Of a DNA stretch of 64,000 nt, positions 54,962-62,848 are shown piece after piece. This DNA is from Streptomyces sp. CNQ-509. GTDB taxonomy: Bacteria; Actinomycetota; Actinomycetes; Streptomycetales; Streptomycetaceae. The stretch covers positions 7,828,951 to 7,892,950 of the forward strand of contig NZ_CP011492.1 of NCBI RefSeq assembly GCF_001011035.1. The letters are read 5' to 3'. The first letter of the stretch is position 1, and every line of letters starts with the position of its first letter. The notes beneath the pieces were generated by a model. That model searched no databases. It worked only from the letters and a program-made list of their open reading frames with translations, and had not been told where the DNA came from. Both the position numbers and the translations under genes were made by a program.

Positions 54962-56695
54962 TCATCCGGACGAGGGGCCGCCCGGGCTCTCGTCCGCGGA
55001 TTCGAGCTCGCGGGACCCGCTGCCGGCCGGCAGCTCCGCGTGCTCGTGGTCGTGTGCGACCGCGCGGTATTCCTCGATGGTCGGCTTCGGGACGCGCGTG
55101 TGGGGGCCGAACATGGCGTGCGCCAGCTTGGCCCGCACCCGGTTGGTGATGCCGGCCGGCGGCCGGCGGACGCCGTTGGCGTCGGTCTCCGGGCCGAGTT
55201 CGTACGGCTGCGGCTGCTCGTGCGAGGTGAGCTTGTGCAGCTCCGCCTGCGACAGCGGCTCGTGCACCTCGATGTACTCGCCGTGCGGCAGCCGCTTGAT
55301 CATGCCGGTCTCGCGGCCGTGCAGCACCTTGTCGCGGTCGCGCCGCTGCAGCGCCAGGCAGATGCGCTTGGTGAGGATGAAGGTGAGCACGGGGACCACG
55401 AACACCGCGATCCGCAGCGCCCAGGTGACGTTGTTCACCGAGACGTGGAAGTGCGTGGCGAAGATGTCGTTGCCGCCGCCGATGAGGAACAGGGCGTACA
55501 GCGACAGCCACGAGGTGCCGAGCGCCGTCCGCACGGGCACGTTGCGCGGCCGCTGGAGCAGGTGGTGCTCCCGCTTGTCTCCCGTGACCCACGCCTCGAT
55601 GAACGGGTACGCGCCGATGACGACCAGCATGAGCGGGAAGAGGGCGATCGGGATGAACACCCCGAGCGAGAGCGTGTGGCCCCAGGCGTTGATCTCCCAG
55701 CCGGGCATGATGCGCACCATGCCTTCGGCGAAGCCCAGATACCAGTCCGGTTGGGCGCCCGTCGACACCTGGTCCGGCCGGTAGGGTCCCACGTTCCAGA
55801 TCGGGTTGATGGACGCCACGGCCGCGATGATGGTGACGAGGCCGAAGACCAGGAAGAAGAACCCGCCCGCCTTGGCCACGTACACGGGCAGGAACGGCGC
55901 GCCGACGACGTTCTTCTCGGTCTTGCCGGGACCGCCCCACTGCGTGTGCTTGTGGTAGAAGACCAGGATCAGGTGCGCCACCAGCAGGGCGAGCATCAGC
56001 CCTGGCAGCACCAGGATATGGAGCGCGTAGAAGCGCGGGATGATGTCGTGGCCCGGGAACTCGCCGCCGAAGAGGAAGAACGAGAGGTACGTTCCGATCA
56101 CCGGCGTGGAGATCGTCGCGCCCTCCACGAACCGCAGGCCCGTGCCGGAGAGCAGGTCGTCGGGGAGCGAGTACCCGAGCAGGCCCTCGAAGAGGCCGAT
56201 GAAGAGCATCGTCCAGCCGAACACCCAGTTGATCTCACGCGGCTTGCGGAACGAGCCCGTGAAGAAGTGCCGCATCATGTGGACGAGCATGCCGACGACG
56301 AAGATGAGCGCAGCCCAGTGGTGGATCTGACGCACCAGCAGACCGCCGCGCACGTCGAACGAGATGTCCAGCGTGGAGGCGTACGCCTCGGACATCCGCA
56401 CGCCGTTCAGGGGAGCGTACGAGCCGTCGTACACGACCTCGGTCATCGAGGGGTTGAAGAACAGCGTCAGGTAGACGCCCGTCAGCAGGATGACGATGAA
56501 GCTGTAGAGGCAGATCTCACCGAGGAGGAACGACCAGTGGTCAGGGAAGACCTTTCTCGCGTACTTACGCCCGGCGCCATGAATCCCGAGCCGGCCATCG
56601 GCCCAGTCCGCGAGGCGCTCGCCGGACTTCGCCCGGGTGGGCGGACGGGTGCCCATCGCGCCCTGCGATGAGTCTTCCGTCTGGGTTACGGACAT
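54962..56695 (-). CDS. qcrB: Cytochrome bc complex cytochrome b subunit (QcrB), stand-alone
   Basis: 577 aa, with a C-terminal extension usual in actinobacteria. Haem-ligand His pairs are in VRQIHHWAALIFVVGMLVHM and FYALHILVLPGLMLALLVAH; the Qo-site region (PHWYLGF-like QPDWYLGFAEG) is present. The ATG at 56695 has GGAGCAACCGC upstream; an earlier ATG at 56728 is less likely. In the normal actinobacterial operon qcrC-qcrA-qcrB sit together; here no qcrC or qcrA gene is within 7 kb on the right or the left, so this is an extra copy. Confidence 0.92.
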   Translation of the reverse strand: MSVTQTEDSSQGAMGTRPPTRAKSGERLADWADGRLGIHGAGRKYARKVFPDHWSFLLGEICLYSFIVILLTGVYLTLFFNPSMTEVVYDGSYAPLNGVRMSEAYASTLDISFDVRGGLLVRQIHHWAALIFVVGMLVHMMRHFFTGSFRKPREINWVFGWTMLFIGLFEGLLGYSLPDDLLSGTGLRFVEGATISTPVIGTYLSFFLFGGEFPGHDIIPRFYALHILVLPGLMLALLVAHLILVFYHKHTQWGGPGKTEKNVVGAPFLPVYVAKAGGFFFLVFGLVTIIAAVASINPIWNVGPYRPDQVSTGAQPDWYLGFAEGMVRIMPGWEINAWGHTLSLGVFIPIALFPLMLVVIGAYPFIEAWVTGDKREHHLLQRPRNVPVRTALGTSWLSLYALFLIGGGNDIFATHFHVSVNNVTWALRIAVFVVPVLTFILTKRICLALQRRDRDKVLHGRETGMIKRLPHGEYIEVHEPLSQAELHKLTSHEQPQPYELGPETDANGVRRPPAGITNRVRAKLAHAMFGPHTRVPKPTIEEYRAVAHDHEHAELPAGSGSRELESADESPGGPSSG

Positions 56696-56797
56696 GCGGT
56701 TGCTCCTGCCTCCCTGGTGCACTCCCACCTAAAGGACAGGAACAGGCGGCCGAATGTGACATGAAACGAGAAGGTGTGAGCCACATCACAGCGATGC

Positions 56798-58966
56798 TCA
56801 ACTGCCCGGGATCTCCTGCTCAGTCCAGACGACCTTGCCCCGGGGCGAGTACCGCACACCCCAGCGGTTCGCGAGCTGGGCGACGAGGAACAGCCCGCGC
56901 CCGCCCTCGTCGTAGCTCGTCGCGTGCCGCAGATGCGGCGAGACGCGGCTGGTGTCGGAGACCTCGCAGGTCAGCACCGACTGCAGGATGAGCTTGAGCC
57001 CGATGGGGCCGGGCGCGTGCCGGACCGCGTTGGCGAGGAGTTCGCTGACGATGAGTTCGGTGGGCAGGGTCAGCTCCCGCAGCCCCCAGTCCGTGAGCCG
57101 CCTGCGCACCAGGTCGCGGGCGTCGGAGAGGGCGGAGTGGTCCACCGGCAGCCGTACGGAGACCACGCGGTCCGGCGGCAGCGCCCGGAGCCGGGCCGCC
57201 AGCAGCACGGCGTCGTCGCTCGGCCGGGCGGGCAGCAGGTCGCGTACGGCCGCGTCGCACAGGCCCTGCACCGGGCGCCCCGGGAGGGCGAGCGTCCGGC
57301 GCAGCCGGGCCAGCGACTCCTCGGGCCGCTCGGGCAGCAGGCCGTTCGTGTAGAGCGCGAGCAGGCTGCCCTCGGGCAGGTCGAGTTCCGCGCAGCCGAA
57401 CGTGCCGGAGCCGCTGCCCAGCGCCGGCCCGGTCGCCGTCTCGACGACCTCGCTGCTGCCGTCCGTCCGGACGACGACCGGCGGCGGATGCCCGGCGAGC
57501 GCCAGCGTCACCCGCATGGCGATGGGGTCGTGCACGGCGTAGACGCACGTCGCCGCGGGCGTCGGCGGGTTTCGCTGCGGGTCGGCGAACGGGTCGGGCG
57601 GCTCCTGCATCAGCCGGGACACCAGCCCGTCCAGATGGGTCAGCAGCTCGTCCGGCGGCAGGTCGAGGCCGGCCATGGTGTCGATCGCCGAGCGCAGCCG
57701 GCCCATGGTCGCCGCGGCGTGCAGCCCGGTGCCGGTGACGTCGCCCACCACCAGCGCCACGCGGGCGCCGGAGAGTCCGATGACGTCGAACCAGTCGCCG
57801 CCCGCGCCGCCCGTGCCGGGGAAGGTGCCCGGCACGTACGCCAGGCCCGCCTCGATCGCGCTGTTCTCCGGCAGGTACGCGGGCAGCAGGCTGCGCTGGA
57901 GGGCGGAGGCGGTGGTGTGGGTGCGGGTCTGGCGGCGGGCGTTGTCGACGCTCACCGCCGCCAGTTCGGTGACCTCGGTGGCCAGCCGCAGGTCGGCGTC
58001 GTCGAAGGGGGTGGGGCGATCGGAGCGGTAGAGGGTCACCAGGCCGAGGAGCGCGCCGCGCGCGGTCAGCGGCACGAGGATGAGCGAGTGCGCCTCGTCC
58101 GCGGCGTCGGGCAGGGTCACGGGCGCGCCCTGCCCGCCCGGAGGGCCGTCCGCGGGATCCGGCTCCGGTACGGAGTGCCCCCGGTCCCCGTCGCCGCCGA
58201 CCGCCGGCCCGGGGTGCGCCGGGTGCTGGATGAGCCGCGGGCGCAGGTCCGTCAGCGCGCTGGACTGCGGGGAGGCGTACGGGTAGCGCACCTGCGCGCC
58301 GACGCCGTCCTCCTCCCGGTACGCCGACGGCACTACCGCCGCCCGCCGCAGGGCCAGTTGCTCCACGCCCTGCGCGGGCGCCGACTGCTCGCCCCGCCAC
58401 ACCGAGTCGGCGATGTCGACCACCACCGCGTCCGCCAGGGCGGGTACCACGACCGCGGCCAGCTCCTGCGCAACCCGGCCGACATCGAGCAGCGCGCCGA
58501 TGCGCGCCTCCGCGGCGTACAGCAGTTCCAGCCGGGACCGGGCCCGGCGGCGCTCGGTGATGTCGCGGACATGGGCGAGCACGGCCACGAGGGCGCCGTC
58601 TCCGTCGTCTCCGCCTAGCGGGTAGGCGGAGACCGACAGCACCCGGTCGCCGTCGCCGGCCATCCGCACCCCGCGCACCGGGTCGCCGGACACGAGCACG
58701 TGCCGGAGCAGTTGCTGCAGCTCGGCCCCGTCGGCGACCGCCCCCACGTCCTGGGCGGCCGGGGCGCTGCGCTCGGTACGGTCCCCGTCCTTCGCCGCCG
58801 GCTCCTCGGGCACTCCGGGGAGCAGGCGCGCGGAGGCGTTGGCGCGCAGCAGCCGCAGCTCGGAGTCGAAGACCAGCAGCGCGGAGTGCGCCCGGTCGAA
58901 GAGGGCGCCGAGCAGCAGCGCGTCGAGCTGCCCGTCGCGGGGCGCACTCGGATGGGCACCGGCCAT
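56798..58966 (-). CDS. SpoIIE-type phosphatase with PAS, GAF and RsbW-like ATPase domains
   Basis: 722 aa. PAS (about 20-130), GAF (about 160-350: LGLVTLYRSDRPTPFDDADL), PP2C/SpoIIE phosphatase (about 370-570; metal residues in GGAGGDWFDV and VVGDVTGTGLHAA), C-terminal HATPase (about 590-715: VSELLANAVRHAPGPI, GGRGLFLVAQLANRWG). Such proteins join phosphatase and anti-anti-sigma kinase activities in one chain. ATG at 58966. A nearby anti-sigma factor or antagonist was not found, so the target is unknown. Confidence 0.9.
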   Translation of the reverse strand: MAGAHPSAPRDGQLDALLLGALFDRAHSALLVFDSELRLLRANASARLLPGVPEEPAAKDGDRTERSAPAAQDVGAVADGAELQQLLRHVLVSGDPVRGVRMAGDGDRVLSVSAYPLGGDDGDGALVAVLAHVRDITERRRARSRLELLYAAEARIGALLDVGRVAQELAAVVVPALADAVVVDIADSVWRGEQSAPAQGVEQLALRRAAVVPSAYREEDGVGAQVRYPYASPQSSALTDLRPRLIQHPAHPGPAVGGDGDRGHSVPEPDPADGPPGGQGAPVTLPDAADEAHSLILVPLTARGALLGLVTLYRSDRPTPFDDADLRLATEVTELAAVSVDNARRQTRTHTTASALQRSLLPAYLPENSAIEAGLAYVPGTFPGTGGAGGDWFDVIGLSGARVALVVGDVTGTGLHAAATMGRLRSAIDTMAGLDLPPDELLTHLDGLVSRLMQEPPDPFADPQRNPPTPAATCVYAVHDPIAMRVTLALAGHPPPVVVRTDGSSEVVETATGPALGSGSGTFGCAELDLPEGSLLALYTNGLLPERPEESLARLRRTLALPGRPVQGLCDAAVRDLLPARPSDDAVLLAARLRALPPDRVVSVRLPVDHSALSDARDLVRRRLTDWGLRELTLPTELIVSELLANAVRHAPGPIGLKLILQSVLTCEVSDTSRVSPHLRHATSYDEGGRGLFLVAQLANRWGVRYSPRGKVVWTEQEIPGS

Positions 58967-59041
58967 GCCCCCAATCTCGCCTCCGCGCGGGGATCGCGCA
59001 TCCGCACACCCCCGCGGGCACCGCCCGCGGCGGCTCGGGGC

Positions 59042-59848
59042 TCACCCGTTCGGGTGCCGGTCGCCCTGCCCGTCCGTCCGGCCGTGCTCCTCTTCGCCCT
59101 CCTCGCCCTCGCTGCCGGTGGGCGTCGGGGTGGGCGAGCCGGAGGGGGAGGAGGACGGCGAGCCCGACGGGGTGCCGCTCGGCGCCGACACCCTCGCCCG
59201 CGACGAGGCGGTCGACGACGGGCCGGCGGGCTCCGTGGAGCTGCCGCCGGGGCTGGGCCCGGGTGTCGTCGGGTCCGCCGTCGGAGCGGGCGGCGGGGCC
59301 GTGGAGGGCCGGGAGCGCTGCGCGCGGTCCGGCGCGTCGGCCCGCGCGGCGGGCGGGCTCGCCGCCGTCGGGGTGCCGGCGTCGGGCGTGCCGGCGGAGT
59401 TCGTCGGCAGCGGTCCGAACAGGGCGTCGGGGCGCTCGTCGGCGCGGTCGGCGTCGGGCCTGCCGTCACCGCCGAGCACGTTCGCCGCGACCAGCCCGCC
59501 GGAGAGCGCTGCCACCCCGGCCGCCGCGAGGGCCGCGAGCCGCGCGCGGGGCGGGCGCCGGCGCCGTCCCCTGCCGTGCCGGGCACGGCCGGGGACGACG
59601 GGGTGCTCCACCGTGCCGTCGTCCGCTGGCACCTGCGCGTACGGGGAGGTGTCCGGGTACGCCGCGCGGCCCTCGGCGAACAGCTCCAGATCCCGCGGAT
59701 CCGGCCCCGGCACCGCGGGGCCCGGCTCCTGGAGCGGGACGGGCCCGCCGTCCGCCGGGGCGCCCGGGGGCCGGCCGGCGGCGGCGCACCAGGGCGCGCC
59801 GCCCGCGTCGTGCCACCTGCCGCAGGCCGGACAGTCCATCATGGCCAC
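59042..59848 (-). CDS. Membrane protein with N-terminal cysteine cluster and Ser/Thr/Pro-rich tail
   Basis: 268 aa. N-terminus MAMMDCPACGRWHDAGGAPW, followed by C: CxxC...C pattern resembling a small zinc ribbon. A basic stretch (HGRGRRRRPPRARLAALAAAG) precedes a single membrane helix AALAAAGVAALSGGLVAANV (about 103-122), then ~135 residues of low-complexity Ser/Thr/Pro with Glu/Asp, ending EEGEEEHGRTDGQGDRHPNG. Conserved-like in streptomycetes; function unknown. The tail would be outside the cell if the N-terminus is inside. Confidence 0.6.
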   Translation of the reverse strand: MAMMDCPACGRWHDAGGAPWCAAAGRPPGAPADGGPVPLQEPGPAVPGPDPRDLELFAEGRAAYPDTSPYAQVPADDGTVEHPVVPGRARHGRGRRRRPPRARLAALAAAGVAALSGGLVAANVLGGDGRPDADRADERPDALFGPLPTNSAGTPDAGTPTAASPPAARADAPDRAQRSRPSTAPPPAPTADPTTPGPSPGGSSTEPAGPSSTASSRARVSAPSGTPSGSPSSSPSGSPTPTPTGSEGEEGEEEHGRTDGQGDRHPNG

Positions 59849-59957
59849 CTGACCTCGCCGTCCTTCCGTGGCGTGGAGGGGTCTGCCGACGAATCCTCAG
59901 TCTGCCAGCGGGCAACTGCGGATGTAGCATACTGAATCGCCATATATGAGCGCTGCC

Positions 59958-59971
59958 TGAGACTCGTCTCA
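59958..59971. promoter_or_regulatory. Perfect palindrome in dehydrogenase/membrane-protein spacer
   Basis: TGAGAC-N2-GTCTCA, 6-bp arms, 27 bases beyond the dehydrogenase stop and 110 bases before the membrane-protein gene. It could be a terminator or an operator. Confidence 0.35.
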
Positions 59972-59997
59972 CACGGCGCCCCCACCCGTCCCCGCGG

Positions 59998-60987
59998 TTA
60001 CGGCACCACCACGATCTTCCGGCCCTTCCCCGATGCGAACTGCTCCAGGGCGGCCGGGTACTGCTCCAGCGGCAGCCGGTCGCTGATGAGCAGCTCGGGG
60101 TCGAGCACGTCCGCGGCGAAGAGCTCCGCCGCGCGCTCGTAGCTGTGCAGCACGGCCATCGAACCGGTGATGGTGATCTCCTGGTTGTAGATGCGGTACG
60201 GCTCGATGGTCGCCGTCGTCGCGTAGTCCGCCACCCCGAACTGCAGGAACGTGCCGGCCTTCCCGACCCGGCCCAGGCCGTCCTGGATCGCCGCCGCGTT
60301 GCCGGTGGCGTCGATGACGACGTCCCACCCCTCCGGCTGCCCGAACTCCTCCGGTGTGGCAGCCGCCCGGCTGCATCCCACCTTCCGCGCGGTGGCGAGC
60401 CGTTCGGGGTTGAGGTCGACCACGTCGACCGCCGCGGCGCCGGTGCGCTTGGCCAGCTCCAGCATCATCAGCCCCATCGTGCCCGTGCCGTAGATCAGCA
60501 CATGGGCGGCGAGCTTGCTGTTGAGCACGTCGTAGCCGCGGACCGCGCACGACAGCGGCTCGATCAGCGCCGCGTCCTGGGTGCGCACGTGGTCGGGGAG
60601 CCGGACGCAGTTGGCGACCGGCGCGACCGCGTACTCCGCCGCCCCGCCGGCGACGGTGACGCCGATGGCCCCCCACCGCTCGCACAGGTTGCCGTGGCCC
60701 GTACGGCACTTGCGGCACTCGTGGCAGTACAGCGACGGGTCGACGGCGACCCGGTCGCCGACCGCGACCTCGGTGACGTCGCGGCCGATGCCGACGACCT
60801 CGCCCGCGAACTCGTGCCCCGGCACCACCGGCAGCGTGGGCGCGAACTCGCCCTGCAGGATGTGCAGATCGGTTCCGCACAGCCCGCACGCCGCCACGTC
60901 CACCACGACCTCGCGCGGGCCGGGGGAGGGGTCGGGGACGTCGGTCACGGTGACCGTGCCGGGGGCTTCGATGACGGCGGCCCTCAT
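59998..60987 (-). CDS. Zinc-dependent medium-chain alcohol (polyol/sugar) dehydrogenase
   Basis: 329 aa. Catalytic zinc Cys in ACGLCGTDLHI (about 33-42), GHEFAGEVVGIG block, structural-zinc cysteines DPSLYCHECRKCRTGHGNLC (about 86-104), cofactor loop IYGTGTMGLMMLELAKR (about 165). Its ATG at 60987 overlaps the permease stop by 4 bases. Placed after a sugar importer it probably oxidises an incoming polyol, but the sugar is not shown by sequence. Confidence 0.88.
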   Translation of the reverse strand: MRAAVIEAPGTVTVTDVPDPSPGPREVVVDVAACGLCGTDLHILQGEFAPTLPVVPGHEFAGEVVGIGRDVTEVAVGDRVAVDPSLYCHECRKCRTGHGNLCERWGAIGVTVAGGAAEYAVAPVANCVRLPDHVRTQDAALIEPLSCAVRGYDVLNSKLAAHVLIYGTGTMGLMMLELAKRTGAAAVDVVDLNPERLATARKVGCSRAAATPEEFGQPEGWDVVIDATGNAAAIQDGLGRVGKAGTFLQFGVADYATTATIEPYRIYNQEITITGSMAVLHSYERAAELFAADVLDPELLISDRLPLEQYPAALEQFASGKGRKIVVVP

Positions 60988-61880
60988 TTGACGGCTCCTA
61001 GGGACAGGCCCTGGACCAGCTTGTCCTGGGCGGCGAACCCGGCGGCGAGCACCGGGAGGGAGATGACGACGGAGGCGGCGCAGACCTGGGCGAGGAAGAG
61101 CCCCTGACTGGTGATGAATCGGGTGAGGAAGACGGGGGCGGTCTCCGCCGTCACCCCCGTGAGCACCCGCGCGAACAGCATCTCGTTCCAGCTGAAGATG
61201 AAGCAGATCAGCGAGGTGGCGGCGATGCCGGGCCCGGCGACCGGGGCGATCACCCGGGTGAGCACGGTGGTGAGCTTCGCCCCGTCGATCTGCGCGGCCT
61301 CCACGATCGAGACGGGGATGTCCGCGAGGAACGACTGCAGCATCCACACCGCGATCGGCAGGTTCATCGACGTGTACAGCAGGACGAGCAGCCAGATGTT
61401 GTCGAGCATCCCGGTGTTCTTGGCGAAGAGGTAGATCGGGAGCAGCCCGGCGACCACCGGCAGCATCTTGGTGGAGAGGAAGAAGAACAGCACGTCGGTC
61501 CAGCGCTGCACGCGCCGGATGGACAGCGCGTACGCGGCCGGCAGGGCCAGCGCGAGCACCAGCACGGTCGAGAACACGCTCGCCATCAGCGAGTTGAGCA
61601 GCGCCGGCCACGGGCTGGGGCCGCCGCCGGAGCCGAAGAACGTGCGGTAGCCGTCGAGGGTGAGCGACGCGGCGACCGCCGGCGGGTTGGCGGCGGCGTC
61701 GGTCTCCGCGTGCAGCGAGGTGAGCACCATCCACGCCACCGGCAGGAAGAAGGCGATGCCGACGAGCCAGGCCAGCAGCCCGAGCCCGGCGCTGCGGCGC
61801 CGCGCCTTGCGCAGGGCGGGCGGCAGTGCGGCGCGGCCGGTGCGGGCCGGCTTCTCCGCCGTCGCTACGGTCGTGGTCAT
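60984..61880 (-). CDS. CUT1 sugar ABC permease (MalG-like)
   Basis: 298 aa, six membrane helices; EAA loop EAAQIDGAKLTTVLTRVIAPVAGPG (about 205-229). The stop overlaps the dehydrogenase start and the ATG at 61880 overlaps the MalF-like stop (ATGA). No ATPase gene is in the operon as seen. Confidence 0.92.
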   Translation of the reverse strand: MTTTVATAEKPARTGRAALPPALRKARRRSAGLGLLAWLVGIAFFLPVAWMVLTSLHAETDAAANPPAVAASLTLDGYRTFFGSGGGPSPWPALLNSLMASVFSTVLVLALALPAAYALSIRRVQRWTDVLFFFLSTKMLPVVAGLLPIYLFAKNTGMLDNIWLLVLLYTSMNLPIAVWMLQSFLADIPVSIVEAAQIDGAKLTTVLTRVIAPVAGPGIAATSLICFIFSWNEMLFARVLTGVTAETAPVFLTRFITSQGLFLAQVCAASVVISLPVLAAGFAAQDKLVQGLSLGAVK

Positions 61881-62848
61881 GCGCGGGACACCTCCTCCCG
61901 GAACAGGGACGACACGACGCGCAGCGCGAAGGTCGCGATGACGATGGAGCCGATGACGACGAGCACGCCGGCGGCCGAGGCCAGCCCGTACTCGTGCGCC
62001 TGGTAGAAGGTCTGGTAGATCGTGTACGGCAGATTGGCGGTGCCCAGCCCGCCCGAGGTGATGGTGAACACCGCGTCGAAGTTCTGCACGATGTACACCG
62101 AGCCCAGCAGCACGCCCAGTTCGAGATAGCGGCGCAGATGAGGCAGCGTGAGGTAGCGGAAGATCTGGAAGCTGGTGGCACCGTCGAGCCTGGCGGCCTC
62201 GACCATCTCCGTCGGCCGGCTCTGCAGCCCGGCCAGCAGGATCAGCATCATGAACGGCGTCCACTGCCAGATCAGCGCGGCCTCGACAGCGATCAGCGGC
62301 ATGTCCGACACCCAGTCCGGCTGCGGTGGCGTGTCGTCGCCGAACAGCTCCGCGACCCAGGTGAGGGCGCCGTTGAAGAGGCCGTACTCGGGGTTGTAGA
62401 GCGCGTGCTTCCACAGCAGCGCGGCCGCGACCGGCACCAGCAGGAACGGCGCGATGAGCAGCGTGCGCACCACCCCGCGGCCGGGGAACGTCCGGTCGAG
62501 CAGCAGCGCGATGAGCAGCCCGAGCACCACGCTGACCAGCACGACCGCGGCGGTCAGCACCGCCGTGGTCACCACCGACTCGCGCAGGCCCTCGTCGCTC
62601 GCCACCTGGCTGTAGTTGTCGAGCCCGGTGAAGCTGCGGTCGTCGGGGCGGAGCGAGTTCCAGTCGAAGAGGGAGATCACCAGCGTCGCCACGAACGGCA
62701 GTTGCGTGACGGCGATCAGGAACACCAGCGCCGGCAGCAGCGGCGCGCGGGTGGCCCAGGCCCGGGCCCCGCGGCCCGGCCGGCGGGGTGCCGGCCGGCC
62801 CGAGCGCGGCGCCGGGCGCTCGGTGCGTACGGCGGTCGGGGTACTCAT
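61877..62848 (-). CDS. CUT1 sugar ABC permease (MalF-like)
   Basis: 323 aa. Pro/Arg-rich N-terminal ~30 residues, then six membrane helices; EAA loop VEAARLDGATSFQIFRYLTLPH (about 215-236), and TSGGLGTANLPYTIYQTFYQ close to the family C-terminal block. ATG at 62848 overlaps the binding-protein stop (ATGA). Confidence 0.92.
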   Translation of the reverse strand: MSTPTAVRTERPAPRSGRPAPRRPGRGARAWATRAPLLPALVFLIAVTQLPFVATLVISLFDWNSLRPDDRSFTGLDNYSQVASDEGLRESVVTTAVLTAAVVLVSVVLGLLIALLLDRTFPGRGVVRTLLIAPFLLVPVAAALLWKHALYNPEYGLFNGALTWVAELFGDDTPPQPDWVSDMPLIAVEAALIWQWTPFMMLILLAGLQSRPTEMVEAARLDGATSFQIFRYLTLPHLRRYLELGVLLGSVYIVQNFDAVFTITSGGLGTANLPYTIYQTFYQAHEYGLASAAGVLVVIGSIVIATFALRVVSSLFREEVSRA

